From: Oscillospiraceae bacterium | Lineage (GTDB): Bacteria > Bacillota > Clostridia > Oscillospirales > Oscillospiraceae | Assembly (NCBI GenBank): GCA_017501805.1 | Contig: JAFVWG010000187.1 | Coordinates: 1-9,568 of the forward strand | Length of the DNA stretch: 9,568 nt | Reading direction: 5' to 3' | In this document: positions 1-6,956 of the stretch, one piece after another | How positions within the stretch are numbered: the first letter of the stretch is position 1 | Layout of the letters: every line of letters starts with the position of its first letter | Made by a program: the position numbers and the translations under genes | Notes under the pieces: model-generated | What the model saw: the letters and a program-made list of their open reading frames with translations, nothing else | What the model was told of the DNA's origin: nothing | Databases searched by the model: none

Positions 1-30
1 CCAGAGGGAGAGCCAAGGGTGCGGAAGCAT

Positions 31-70
31 AAAAATGGAGCGTATCAATATCGATACGCTCCATTTTTTA
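31..70. terminator. Bidirectional intrinsic terminator hairpin
   Basis: A perfect inverted repeat pairs 31-46 with 53-68 (16 bp, core GGAGCGTATC/GATACGCTCC) around a 6-nt loop. It has an A tract on the left and a T tract on the right, so it could stop transcription from either side. It separates whatever lies left of the window from the small transcription unit that begins near 118. No confident gene can be assigned to positions 1-30. Confidence 0.85.
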
Positions 71-82
71 CATTTCCGACGC

Positions 83-111
83 TTGCATTGATCGCTGGGG
101 TATGATATGCT
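83..111 (+). promoter_or_regulatory. Extended -10 promoter for the leader RNA
   Basis: TTGCAT (83-88) and TATGCT (106-111) are separated by 17 bp. A TG at 103-104, one base before the -10 box, forms the extended -10 element (TGNTATNNT). The predicted start, about 7 nt after the -10 box, falls at G118, which is the first base of the long inverted repeat at 118-242. That coincidence supports both the promoter and the RNA. The -35 box is weak, as is common with extended -10 promoters. This is a prediction from sequence only. Confidence 0.6.
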
Positions 112-117
112 GATATA

Positions 118-293
118 GCCAAACAAACCAATTTTATAATGCCCTAGGGATGTTTTCCTTTCTATAACGAAATACCGATCCTGCCTTGGTAAAAGCGCAG
201 GCTCCATCCGGTGTTTCGTTTTGGGGCATTGGTTTGTTTGGCGACAGCGGAGCTCGCGTTTTTCGTGGCGCGGCTTCGGCTGCGCCATTTTTT
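118..293 (+). ncRNA. Predicted structured RNA or regulatory leader, unknown family
   Basis: The region folds into nested helices. P1 pairs 118-132 with 228-242, 15 bp with no mismatch. After an 8-nt bulge, 141-144 pairs with 224-227. A 12-bp helix pairs 166-177 with 209-220, with one G-U pair, and an inner 5-bp helix pairs 180-184 with 197-201. The left junction strand (145-165) could form a weak small hairpin (146-150 with 156-160). A terminator follows at 266-293, so a discrete transcript of about 175 nt is expected. The promoter-P1-terminator-gene order resembles a riboswitch or attenuator leader for the 53-codon gene at 316, but I recognise no known aptamer consensus. It could also be a free-standing small RNA. 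A 6S RNA is possible by size, but the large symmetric central bubble is missing. Pairing is visible by eye; the function is unknown. Confidence 0.5.
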
Positions 294-294
294 A
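266..294 (+). terminator. Strong intrinsic terminator with UUCG tetraloop
   Basis: Positions 266-274 (TGGCGCGGC) pair with 279-287 as a 9-bp stem with one G-U pair, capped by a C(UUCG)G tetraloop at 275-278 and followed by a T run at 288-293. It lies 24 nt after the closing helix of the predicted RNA and 22 nt before the ATG at 316. It would therefore either end an independent small RNA or act as an attenuator for the gene. GCGCAG at 195-200 is complementary to CTGCGC at 280-285 in the descending arm, so a competing antiterminator pairing is possible but short. Confidence 0.85.
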
Positions 295-315
295 TTGCTT
301 GGGGGGAAACTGCCT

Positions 316-477
316 ATGCCCGACTATGAACTGCTGTATCACCTGATGGTGAATGCATCGGAGGATGCGCTCAGGGCGATGGAAGCGGGGGATTACGCAC
401 TTGCGCGGGAGATCCTCATTGCGGCGGAGCTTGCCGCAGAGGAACGGTATCTGAATGAGGAAACGGCGACGGTCTGA
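316..477 (+). CDS. Small helical protein of unknown function (53 aa)
   Basis: This 53-codon frame starts at ATG 316, preceded by a G-rich Shine-Dalgarno-like run (301-306, 9-nt spacing), and ends with TGA at 475-477. The same frame is open back to a GTG at 211, but that start would run through the structured RNA and the UUCG terminator, so the internal ATG is preferred. The protein is acidic and looks fully helical: Y4 and Y8, then a repeated Ala/Leu/Glu pattern, with AREILIAA at 30-37 and AEERYLNEE near the C-terminus. There is no signal peptide, membrane segment or cysteine. It resembles, from memory only, uncharacterised 50-60 residue proteins of Clostridia, some found in mobile elements. 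No function can be assigned. Its last codons lie within the terminator stem at 462-491. Confidence 0.65.
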   Translation: MPDYELLYHLMVNASEDALRAMEAGDYALAREILIAAELAAEERYLNEETATV

Positions 478-498
478 CGACCGCCGCCGTTATTATTT
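462..498 (+). terminator. Intrinsic terminator overlapping the stop codon
   Basis: Positions 462-468 pair with 485-491, and after one A-C mismatch 470-474 pair with 479-483, around the loop TGAC (475-478), followed by TATTATTT. The TGA stop of the 53-codon gene forms most of the loop, so the last codons double as the ascending arm. This isolates the small unit from the mnmE operon. Confidence 0.75.
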
Positions 499-519
499 GC
501 AAAAGGTGTGGGAAAGTGC

Positions 520-548
520 TTGCGTTTGGCGCGGAAAAAGGCTAAAAT
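520..548 (+). promoter_or_regulatory. Sigma-A type promoter of the mnmE operon
   Basis: TTGCGT (520-525) and TAAAAT (543-548) have the ideal 17-bp spacing. The expected start is near 555, about 30 nt before the mnmE ATG. It lies between the terminator ending at 498 and the AGGAGG ribosome site at 569-574, so it is the natural promoter for the four plus-strand genes that follow. No operator or riboswitch is evident in the 478-584 gap. Confidence 0.65.
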
Positions 549-584
549 CCGAGTATTGAATCAAACAGAGGAGGGGGAACGGAT

Positions 585-1946
585 ATGGCTGATGTGATCG
601 CGGCGGCGGCGACTGCGCCGCAGGCTTCCGCCATCGGTGTGGTGCGGCTCTCGGGAGACGGCTGCATCGCGCTCACGGAGAAGGTCTTCACCGCGCGGAG
701 CGGAAGACCGCTTTCCGAACAGAAGGATCGGACGCTGACGCTCGGCACGCTGCACGATGCGCAGGGGCGCGTGATCGACGAGGTCCTTGCGACCGTTTCC
801 CACGCTCCGAACAGCTATACGGGCGAGGACACCGCAGAGCTGCAGTGTCACGGCTCGCCCGCCGTTCTCGCCGCCGCGCTGGAGGCGCTGTTCTCCCATG
901 GGGCGCGGCAGGCGCTGCCCGGTGAGTTTACGAAGCGGGCATTTCTGAACGGACGGATGGATCTGACACAGGCGGAGGCGGTCATCGACCTCATTGATGC
1001 GCAGACTGCGGACGCGGCGGCGAATGCCGCGGGACAGGTCGGCGGTGCGCTCACGAAGAAGCTGGATCCCATCTACGCGAAGCTTGTGGATGTGCTGGCG
1101 CATTTCCACGCGGTGCTGGACTATCCCGACGACGATGTGCCGCCCTTTGAGACGGAAGCCGCGCGGGAGACGATCCGCTCCTGCGGGGAGACGCTTGCGG
1201 CGCTTGCGGAGACCTTCTCCCGCGGACAGGTGCTGAAAAACGGCGTGCGCGCCGCCATCATCGGTGCGCCGAATGCGGGAAAATCGAGCCTGCTCAACGC
1301 CCTGGCGGGCTATGAGCGCGTCATCGTGACGGATATTGCCGGAACGACGCGGGACACCGTGGAAGAGCCGATCCGTCTCGGAAAGACACTTCTGCGCCTG
1401 ATCGACACGGCGGGCATCCGCAGAACGGCGGACGCGGTGGAGTCCATCGGTGTGGAACGCGCAAAAAAAGCCGCCGAAGAGGCGGAGCTTGCCATCTTTG
1501 TCTGCGACGGCTCACGGCCGCTCACGGAGGAAGACCGCGCGGCGATGCAGGAGGCGAAACGCGCGAAGCGCGTGATCGCCGTGATCAATAAGCTCGACCT
1601 GCCCGCCGTGGTACGCGCGGAGGAGCTGCCCTTTGCGCGCGTGCTGACCGTCAGCGCGCGAACGGGCGATGGGCTGTCGGAACTGGAACGCACGGTCGCG
1701 GAGCTGCTCGGCAGCGACGCCCCCTGCGACGGAAGTATTCTGACCAACGCGAGACAGCACGGCGCGGTACGCGCCGCCGCGGATGCGCTCAAACGTGCGC
1801 TGGAGGCAATGGATGCCGGCATTTCGCCGGACGCGGTGCTGCTCGACGCGGAGCAGGCGCTGGAGCGCCTCGGCGAGGTCACGGGAAAACAGATGCGGGA
1901 GGAAGTGGTATCCCGCATTTTTGAAAGATTCTGTGTTGGAAAATAG
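585..1946 (+). CDS. mnmE: tRNA uridine-5-carboxymethylaminomethyl(34) synthesis GTPase MnmE
   Basis: MnmE (TrmE) is a cytosolic GTPase that, with MnmG, uses methylene-tetrahydrofolate, FAD and glycine or ammonium to place a (carboxymethyl)aminomethyl group on U34 of certain tRNAs. At 453 aa it is full length for the family. The N-terminal folate-binding domain (about 1-115) includes GEFTKRAFLNGRMDL near 113-127. The G domain shows all motifs: GAPNAGKS (227-234), TTRDT (254-258), DTAG (274-277), NKLD (335-338) and SAR (357-359). The C-terminus FCVGK (449-453) carries the conserved catalytic Cys450. ATG 585 follows AGGAGG at 569-574. It heads the operon. The usual partner mnmG and the common rnpA-yidC-jag neighbours are absent, so the ancestral cluster is broken up here. 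Confidence 0.97.
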   Translation: MADVIAAAATAPQASAIGVVRLSGDGCIALTEKVFTARSGRPLSEQKDRTLTLGTLHDAQGRVIDEVLATVSHAPNSYTGEDTAELQCHGSPAVLAAALEALFSHGARQALPGEFTKRAFLNGRMDLTQAEAVIDLIDAQTADAAANAAGQVGGALTKKLDPIYAKLVDVLAHFHAVLDYPDDDVPPFETEAARETIRSCGETLAALAETFSRGQVLKNGVRAAIIGAPNAGKSSLLNALAGYERVIVTDIAGTTRDTVEEPIRLGKTLLRLIDTAGIRRTADAVESIGVERAKKAAEEAELAIFVCDGSRPLTEEDRAAMQEAKRAKRVIAVINKLDLPAVVRAEELPFARVLTVSARTGDGLSELERTVAELLGSDAPCDGSILTNARQHGAVRAAADALKRALEAMDAGISPDAVLLDAEQALERLGEVTGKQMREEVVSRIFERFCVGK

Positions 1947-1954
1947 GTGGCTTT

Positions 1955-2848
1955 ATGGGAAATTCTACGAAAAAAGCAAGACTGATGCTGACAGTCTCGA
2001 TGGTGATCTTCGGCACGATCGGACTGTTTGTGCGGAGCATTCCGCTGCCCTCGTCCGCGATCGCGGCGACACGCGGCGTCCTCGGCGCGGTGGTTCTGTG
2101 CGCGATCCTGCGTCTGAGCCGTGGAAAGCTGCAGACGCAGCTGCTGAAGCCGAAGCTTGGTCTGCTCGTTGTATCGGGCATCGTGATGGGCTTCAACTGG
2201 ATCCTGCTCTTTGAGGCGTACCGCTACACAAGCGTTGCGGTCGCAACGCTCTGCTACTACTTTGCACCGAGCATTATGGTGGTCGCCTCCGCTATGTTCT
2301 ACAAGGAAAAAATGACGCTCCGCACGGGTCTGTGCGCGCTGATCGCTCTTGGGGGAATGGTGCTGGTGTCCGATGTGCCGCGGGTCGGTTTTTCCGGCGG
2401 ACGGGAGCTCATCGGCGTGGCACTCGGTCTCGGTGCGGCGATGCTCTACGCGACGGTCATTATGATCAACAAGCGGCTTGGCGACATCCCTTCGCAGGAG
2501 GGAACGGTCGTGCAGCTTTTCTGCGCGGGCGCGGCGGCAGCGGTCTACACGGCGATCGCGGAAAAAGGCACGGCGCTCTCCCTCGGCGGAGTGTCGGGGA
2601 TCGTGATGCTCGCGGCGGTCGTCCTCATTCACACGGGACTTGCCTACGCGCTGTATTTTGACGTTGTTCCGCGCCTGCCCGGTGCGACGGTTGCGATGCT
2701 GAGCTATCTCGACCCCGTGCTTGCGGTGCTGCTCAGCGCGCTTGTGCTGAAGGAGACGATGCATCCGCTGCAGTGGATCGGCGCGGCGCTGGTCCTCGGT
2801 GCGTCGCTTGCGAGCGAGCTGGGAAGAACAAAGGAGAAGACGGTATGA
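1955..2848 (+). CDS. EamA/DMT-superfamily transporter
   Basis: This 297-aa inner-membrane protein has the ten hydrophobic segments and two tandem EamA repeats (about 10-140 and 152-290) of the drug/metabolite transporter superfamily. The second repeat ends in the typical sequence YLDPVLAVLLSALVLKE (251-267), and the first has a matching PSIMVVASAMFYKE (105-118). The substrate cannot be read from sequence. Some members export cysteine and related metabolites (E. coli EamA/YdeD), which would fit the cysteine desulfurase next to it, but that is speculation. ATG 1955 lies 8 nt after the mnmE stop, and its ribosome site AGGTGG (1945-1950) overlaps that stop. Its own stop overlaps the next start as ATGA (2845-2848), indicating translational coupling. 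Confidence 0.9.
   Translation: MGNSTKKARLMLTVSMVIFGTIGLFVRSIPLPSSAIAATRGVLGAVVLCAILRLSRGKLQTQLLKPKLGLLVVSGIVMGFNWILLFEAYRYTSVAVATLCYYFAPSIMVVASAMFYKEKMTLRTGLCALIALGGMVLVSDVPRVGFSGGRELIGVALGLGAAMLYATVIMINKRLGDIPSQEGTVVQLFCAGAAAAVYTAIAEKGTALSLGGVSGIVMLAAVVLIHTGLAYALYFDVVPRLPGATVAMLSYLDPVLAVLLSALVLKETMHPLQWIGAALVLGASLASELGRTKEKTV
2831..2837 (+). promoter_or_regulatory. Ribosome binding site deciding the desulfurase start
   Basis: AAGGAGA sits 7 nt before ATG 2845. The frame is open further upstream, with an ATG at 2773 inside the transporter gene, but the family N-terminus (IYLDNSATT) begins directly at 2845, so this site marks the true start. Confidence 0.85.
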
Positions 2849-3963
2849 TCTATCTGGACAATTCCGCAACGACGCGCCCCTGCGAGGCGGCGGTGCGCGC
2901 GATGACGGAGGCACTGACGGATACGTGGGAAAATCCGAGCTCCCTCTATGAGGGCGGCATTGCAGCCGCGCACAAGCTTGAGGACGCCCGAAAGCAGACT
3001 GCTGCCGCGCTCGGCGCGGAGGCGGAGCGGGTGTTCTTTACCTCCGGCGGAACGGAGGCGGACAACTGGGCGATCCTCGGTACGGCGAAAAAGCTCGGCA
3101 AGCGCGGCAAGCATATCATTACGACGGCGATCGAGCATCCCGCCGTACTGCGTCCGATGCAGGCGCTGGAGGCGGCGGGGTATGATGTGACCTACCTCGC
3201 TCCGGAGGCAGATGGATTTGTGCCCGCTTCGGCATTGGAGGCGGCGCTCCGCAAGGACACGATCCTTGTTTCCTGTATGATGGTGAACAACGAGGTCGGC
3301 GCGGTACAGCCGATCGCGGAGATGATCCGTGCGGTGCGCAGAAAGAGCCCGATCGCGCTCTTCCACACCGATGCGGTGCAGGGCTTCGGAAAGATCGCCT
3401 TCCGCGCAAAGACGCTCGGCGCGGATCTTATCAGCGTTTCGAGCCACAAGATCCACGGACCGAAGGGTGCGGGTGCTTTGTACATCAAGGCGGGGCTGCA
3501 GCTTCCCGCGCTGCTGCTCGGCGGCGGACAGGAGAAAGGCTTCCGCTCCGGCACGGAGGGGACGCCCGCGCTTCGGGGCTTCGGCGCCGCCTGCGCGGAG
3601 CTTGGCGGCGCGGAGGAGATCGCAAAGATCACCGAGCTGCGTGATTTCTGCAGACAGGAGCTTTCCCGCGTGGAGGGACTGCAGATGCTCGGGCGCGGCG
3701 ATGCGCCGCACATCATCTGCGTTTCGCTTCCCGGTCTGCGCTCGCAGGGGATTCTGAACTGCCTGCAGGACAGGGGGATCGCCGTTTCTGCGGGAAGCGC
3801 CTGCAGCAGAGGACACCGCAGTCATGTTCTGACCGCGATGGGCGTTGCGCCCGAGGTCATCGACAGCGCGGTGCGCATCTCGCTCAGCCGCGACAATACA
3901 AAAGAAGAGCTTGCACAGGTCGCGGAAGCGTTCGAATACGCGAAACGGACCCTGAAAGGATAA
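2845..3963 (+). CDS. Cysteine desulfurase, group I (NifS/IscS-like)
   Basis: This PLP enzyme converts L-cysteine to alanine and passes a persulfide to sulfur acceptors for Fe-S clusters, thiolated tRNA or thiamine. The 372-aa protein starts with IYLDNSATT. Visible landmarks are FTSGGTEADN (65-74), His98 in IEHPA, NNE (148-150), HTDAVQ with Asp176 and Gln179, the PLP lysine in SSHK (Lys202), FRSGTE (233-238), and the active-site Cys320 in the loop SAGSACSRG typical of group I. No iscU, iscR or iscA lies beside it, so it is not a standard isc operon. In Firmicutes, stand-alone NifS-like enzymes often serve tRNA thiolation (MnmA or ThiI); co-transcription with mnmE makes a role in s2U34 synthesis plausible but unproven. 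The start overlaps the transporter stop as ATGA. Confidence 0.95.
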   Translation: MIYLDNSATTRPCEAAVRAMTEALTDTWENPSSLYEGGIAAAHKLEDARKQTAAALGAEAERVFFTSGGTEADNWAILGTAKKLGKRGKHIITTAIEHPAVLRPMQALEAAGYDVTYLAPEADGFVPASALEAALRKDTILVSCMMVNNEVGAVQPIAEMIRAVRRKSPIALFHTDAVQGFGKIAFRAKTLGADLISVSSHKIHGPKGAGALYIKAGLQLPALLLGGGQEKGFRSGTEGTPALRGFGAACAELGGAEEIAKITELRDFCRQELSRVEGLQMLGRGDAPHIICVSLPGLRSQGILNCLQDRGIAVSAGSACSRGHRSHVLTAMGVAPEVIDSAVRISLSRDNTKEELAQVAEAFEYAKRTLKG

Positions 3964-3968
3964 GAAAG

Positions 3969-4667
3969 ATGCTTGGAGTACTGGTAAATGTTGTGACGGT
4001 CCTTCTGGGAACGCTCATCGGACTGTTTGCGAAAAAGGGCATCCCCGAAAAGGTCGAAAAGACCGTGATGACGGGACTCGGACTTTGCACGATGATGATC
4101 GGCATTCAGGGCGCTCTGCAGGAGATGCAGGCGCTGGTGATGATCTTCTCCGTTGTGCTGGGCGGTCTCGTCGGCGGTGCGCTGGATATTGACGGCTTTA
4201 TCAATCGTACGGCGCACCGCGTGGAAGACCACTTCCGCAAGGGAAGGAGCGGCGGAGCTTCCGCCGCGGAGGGCTTCGTCAGCGGAACGCTGCTGTTCTG
4301 CGTGGGCGCGATGACCATTGTGGGCAGCTTCAACTCGGGTCTGCGCGGCGACCACGAGATGCTCTTCACAAAGTCCCTGCTGGACTTTTTCTCCTCGATG
4401 ATGCTGACGGTCTCCCTCGGCTTCGGCGTGGGACTTTCCGCGATCGCCGTGTTCGTGATCCAGGGCGGGATCGTTCTGTTTGCGGGCGTGCTGGAGCCGC
4501 TGCTCAGCAGCGCGATGATCGCGCAGATCGCCTCGGTGGGGTCGGTGATGATCCTCGGCATCGGTCTCAACCTCGCGGGGATCGCAAAGATCAAGGTCGC
4601 GAACTATCTGCCCGCCATCGTATTTGCACCCTTTTTGTGCAGAGCGGCAGAGCTGCTTCCGCTGTAA
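3969..4667 (+). CDS. DUF554 family membrane protein (YdfK/YqgA-like)
   Basis: This 232-aa protein is almost entirely hydrophobic, with about seven predicted membrane segments (near 3-21, 32-50, 54-72, 104-122, 137-175, 184-205 and 210-226). The central block CVGAMTIVGSFNSGLRGD (111-128), followed by KSLLDF (135-140), is the DUF554 signature known from E. coli YqgA and B. subtilis YdfK. The first segment, MLGVLVNVVTVLLGTLIGL, also matches the family start. Biochemical function is unknown; a transport role has been suggested from topology only. ATG 3969 is 5 nt after the desulfurase stop with AAAGGA at 3955-3960. It is the last gene before the terminator at 4678. Confidence 0.92.
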   Translation: MLGVLVNVVTVLLGTLIGLFAKKGIPEKVEKTVMTGLGLCTMMIGIQGALQEMQALVMIFSVVLGGLVGGALDIDGFINRTAHRVEDHFRKGRSGGASAAEGFVSGTLLFCVGAMTIVGSFNSGLRGDHEMLFTKSLLDFFSSMMLTVSLGFGVGLSAIAVFVIQGGIVLFAGVLEPLLSSAMIAQIASVGSVMILGIGLNLAGIAKIKVANYLPAIVFAPFLCRAAELLPL

Positions 4668-4677
4668 GACGGACATA

Positions 4678-4716
4678 AAAAACCGGAATGGGTTTTCCAT
4701 TCCGGTTTTTGTTTTT
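4678..4716. terminator. Bidirectional terminator between convergent operons
   Basis: A perfect 14-bp stem pairs 4678-4691 with 4697-4710 (core CCGGAATGG/CCATTCCGG) around a 5-nt loop. An A tract precedes it and a T tract follows it, so it works on both strands. It begins 11 nt after the DUF554 stop and lies 16 nt past the end of the leftward mtlD-like gene (4726), and can end both operons. Confidence 0.93.
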
Positions 4717-4725
4717 TGTATGGGG

Positions 4726-5940
4726 TCAGATGACGTCGCTGAGCGAGGCGCTCTTTCTGGCGTCCGCCGTACGGCGCAGGGTCTCAAGCGAGGCACCGTC
4801 GAGCAGCATTTGGTAATAGCTCAGGATCATTTCCGTCAGGGGGTCGTTTTCCGCAAGACCCGAGACATCCCGAAGAACTGCCTTTGCGGTGTCGATGCCC
4901 TGTTCGGCGCCTTCCGTCTCATCGATGCATCGACACACGGCTGCCGCCGCGCCGAGGGTGATGTAAGCGGGGGTCTTGCCCTGCTGCATCATAAGGGTGG
5001 AAGAGCCGATCAGACGGTCGCTCGGAGCAAGCTTGCGCCGCGGATCCTGACCGACACGCGCGCAGGTGTCTCCCAGCGCCGAGTTGGTGAAGCGGTGCAG
5101 CAGATCGGTGATATGGAGCTGAAGCTGTGCAAGCTCCGCGCCGTATTTTTCCGAAAGAGCCGACGCGCTTTCCAGCATTGCATTCTGCACGATGATACGG
5201 ATGTTCGGGTCGTCGATCGCTTCATAGATGTAGGAAAGACCAAAGCAGCCTCCGAGATACGCACAGGTCGCGTGTCCGAGATTGTGCACAAAGAGCTTGC
5301 GCTTCACAAAGAAGTCAAACGGCTCGTAGGGGACCATATTTTTCAGCTTCGGAAGCTCGCCCTTGAAGGCGGCCTTGTCCACCGGCAGGAAGCCGTAACG
5401 CTCCGTGCAGATCCGCATCGGCTCGCCGTCCTTCATCGCATCCGTCTGCACGGGGATCATACGGCCGATGGAGGCCTCGACCATACCGACGGTCTCGTCG
5501 AAGAGCTTCTGCTCCTTTTCGTTGAGCTGCTGCTTGAGCATATCGGTGAGGATATCCGCCGCGTCGTTCAGATTCTCACAGATGATGATGTTGAGAAGCT
5601 TTCCGCCGCGCTCCCAGCGCTTGCGGAGTCCCGCAACGATGTTGGGGACAATATAGGGCAGAATGCGTGCGCCGACCGCCGTTGCCATCAGATCGCAGGA
5701 GGCGATCGCTTCGGAGGCGGCTTCCGCATCGTTGCCGTTCACCGCCGTGACGTTTGTAATGAGGACATCCTCATAGGTATCGCCGGAGATGTAGCGCACG
5801 GGATAGGAATTCTTTTCCCGGAGCGCCGCGACGACAGGCTCCGCAACATCTATGAAGGTCACTTCATAGCCGGAGCTGCTCATCAGAAGACCGATGAAAC
5901 CGCGGCCGATGTTTCCGCCGCCGTACATAACTGCTTTCAT
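4726..5940 (-). CDS. mtlD: Mannitol-1-phosphate 5-dehydrogenase-like hexitol-phosphate dehydrogenase
   Basis: This is a cytosolic NAD-dependent enzyme of the long-chain polyol dehydrogenase family; MtlD interconverts D-mannitol 1-phosphate and fructose 6-phosphate. The 404-aa protein opens with the Rossmann motif GGGNIGRGFIG (7-17). GRMIPVQTDAMKDG (159-172) and RYGFLPVD (181-188) are MtlD-type blocks, and KLFVHNLGH (215-223) holds the family catalytic triad spacing Lys215, Asn220, His223. E. coli MtlD is 382 aa, so this is slightly longer. No mannitol PTS gene (mtlA/mtlF) is present; instead it ends a sorE-pfkB-mtlD row. A related hexitol phosphate such as glucitol 6-phosphate is therefore a possible substrate. 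ATG overlaps the kinase stop as ATGA (5937-5940), with GGGAGGA at 5949-5955 inside the kinase gene. Confidence 0.87.
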   Translation of the reverse strand: MKAVMYGGGNIGRGFIGLLMSSSGYEVTFIDVAEPVVAALREKNSYPVRYISGDTYEDVLITNVTAVNGNDAEAASEAIASCDLMATAVGARILPYIVPNIVAGLRKRWERGGKLLNIIICENLNDAADILTDMLKQQLNEKEQKLFDETVGMVEASIGRMIPVQTDAMKDGEPMRICTERYGFLPVDKAAFKGELPKLKNMVPYEPFDFFVKRKLFVHNLGHATCAYLGGCFGLSYIYEAIDDPNIRIIVQNAMLESASALSEKYGAELAQLQLHITDLLHRFTNSALGDTCARVGQDPRRKLAPSDRLIGSSTLMMQQGKTPAYITLGAAAAVCRCIDETEGAEQGIDTAKAVLRDVSGLAENDPLTEMILSYYQMLLDGASLETLRRTADARKSASLSDVI

Positions 5941-6953
5941 GATTTGTTTCCTCCCTTATAGAGATCATACAGTTTGCATACCGCGTCAGCCGACTCCACG
6001 CCGTCGGATGCACTGACCGAGCGCAGGGAGGCAGCTGCCGTGCAGACGGCGAGCTTGAGCGCCTCGCGCAGAGAGAAGCCGTTTTCGGCCGCGTGCAGCA
6101 CACCGGCGCAGAATGCGTCTCCGGCACCCACCGTGCCTTTGATAAAGCCCTTCGGCAGCTTCAGGCTGTCCATTTCAACATAAGCGCCCGTTTCGTCCAT
6201 ACCCGCGCCCAGCTCGGGGCAGTGGATCACCGCCCAGGTGGAGACGCCCAGCTCGCGCAGTTTCGTCAGCGCCGCAGGCAGGTTTTCACGATGCAGAATG
6301 CCGTCCTCGTCACGCAGCAGGATGCCGGTGGTCTGCTGTGCCTCCAGCTCGTTGATGACGCAGTAATCCGCGTAGCGCAGAGCGGGACGGACCAGCCTGA
6401 CAAAACGGTCTCCGGTCTCCGAGACGACGTCGATGGAGGTTTTCAGACCGTGGCTCTGCGCGCGGTGCAGCAGCCGCGCCATTTTGGTTCCGTATTCTTC
6501 ATCCGGCTCGTCCAGATGGGGCAACAGCAAAATGTAGCCGATATGGAAAATGTCCACATCCAGTGCGTCAAAGTCGATGTCATCCTCGCCGTAGGTCGCC
6601 GCCGCACCGATGTGCTGGAAGAAGGTGCGCTCCTTCGTTTCGTTGTTGCTCATAACCAGCGTGAAGGAGGTGCGTCCGCTGCGCTTGACGGCGCTGAGGT
6701 CGATGTTGGGATATTTCTGCAGCTCCGCGAGCATAAAATCGCCCTCGGGGTCGTGTCCGGCAAAGCCGGACGCCATCAGATGCATCGAGGGATCCAGTCT
6801 CGCCAGATCGATCACCGTGTTGCAGACCGCACCGCCGGTGGAGTTCTGCATTCCTTCCGTGATGTGCACCAGCTCGCCCTGTTTCGGCCATTTGTCGATG
6901 GGGTAGGTGGTGTCGACGATCATATTTCCTGCGCAGCAAATACCTTTTTTCAT
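5937..6953 (-). CDS. PfkB-family carbohydrate kinase
   Basis: This 338-aa cytosolic kinase belongs to the ribokinase/PfkB family, which transfers phosphate from ATP to a sugar or sugar-like hydroxyl. The N-terminal Gly pair in NSTGGAVCNT (37-46) and the C-terminal signature GTVGAGDAFCAG (273-284), with catalytic base Asp279, are both intact. NELEAQQTTG (201-210) is the usual block before the nucleotide site. The substrate is not readable from sequence; a free ketohexose (fructose- or sorbose-like) giving a 1-phosphate would match the SorE-type gene just upstream. ATG 6953 is 3 nt after the sorE stop, with TGAGGTG (6960-6966) as ribosome site. Its stop overlaps the mtlD start. It lies between two sugar-phosphate oxidoreductases, which strongly suggests a shared pathway. 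Confidence 0.9.
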   Translation of the reverse strand: MKKGICCAGNMIVDTTYPIDKWPKQGELVHITEGMQNSTGGAVCNTVIDLARLDPSMHLMASGFAGHDPEGDFMLAELQKYPNIDLSAVKRSGRTSFTLVMSNNETKERTFFQHIGAAATYGEDDIDFDALDVDIFHIGYILLLPHLDEPDEEYGTKMARLLHRAQSHGLKTSIDVVSETGDRFVRLVRPALRYADYCVINELEAQQTTGILLRDEDGILHRENLPAALTKLRELGVSTWAVIHCPELGAGMDETGAYVEMDSLKLPKGFIKGTVGAGDAFCAGVLHAAENGFSLREALKLAVCTAAASLRSVSASDGVESADAVCKLYDLYKGGNKS

Positions 6954-6956
6954 AGA

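Noticed and set aside
1..32. Possible 3' end of a plus-strand gene: a frame open from base 3 ends in TAA at 30-32, just before the hairpin at 31-68
   Set aside because: Only nine codons are visible, no domain can be recognised, and another frame is open to 105. The stop also overlaps the terminator's A tract, so there is too little to call a gene.
118..242. Integron attC site or MITE-like inverted repeat
   Set aside because: The ends (GCCAAAC/GTTTGGC) do not fit the attC consensus RYYYAAC/GTTRRRY, no integrase or transposase is near, and no target-site duplication was seen. A promoter placed exactly at the first paired base fits an RNA better, although a MITE is not fully excluded.
118..293. 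6S RNA
   Set aside because: Total size and a closing stem at the 5' end would fit, but the internal loop is strongly one-sided (about 21 nt against 1-3 nt) and the closed rod is only 125 nt. Left open only as a weak alternative.
211..315. N-terminal extension of the 53-aa gene from GTG 211
   Set aside because: It would encode the 3' half of the RNA helices and the UUCG terminator, has no ribosome site, and is not needed given ATG 316 with a G-rich site upstream.
1310..2914. Long antisense open frame (534 codons, minus strand) across mnmE and the transporter gene, and similar long frames opposite other genes
   Set aside because: Composition is dominated by Arg, Ser and His as expected for the shadow of GC-rich genes, no domain is recognisable, and the plus-strand genes are unmistakable.
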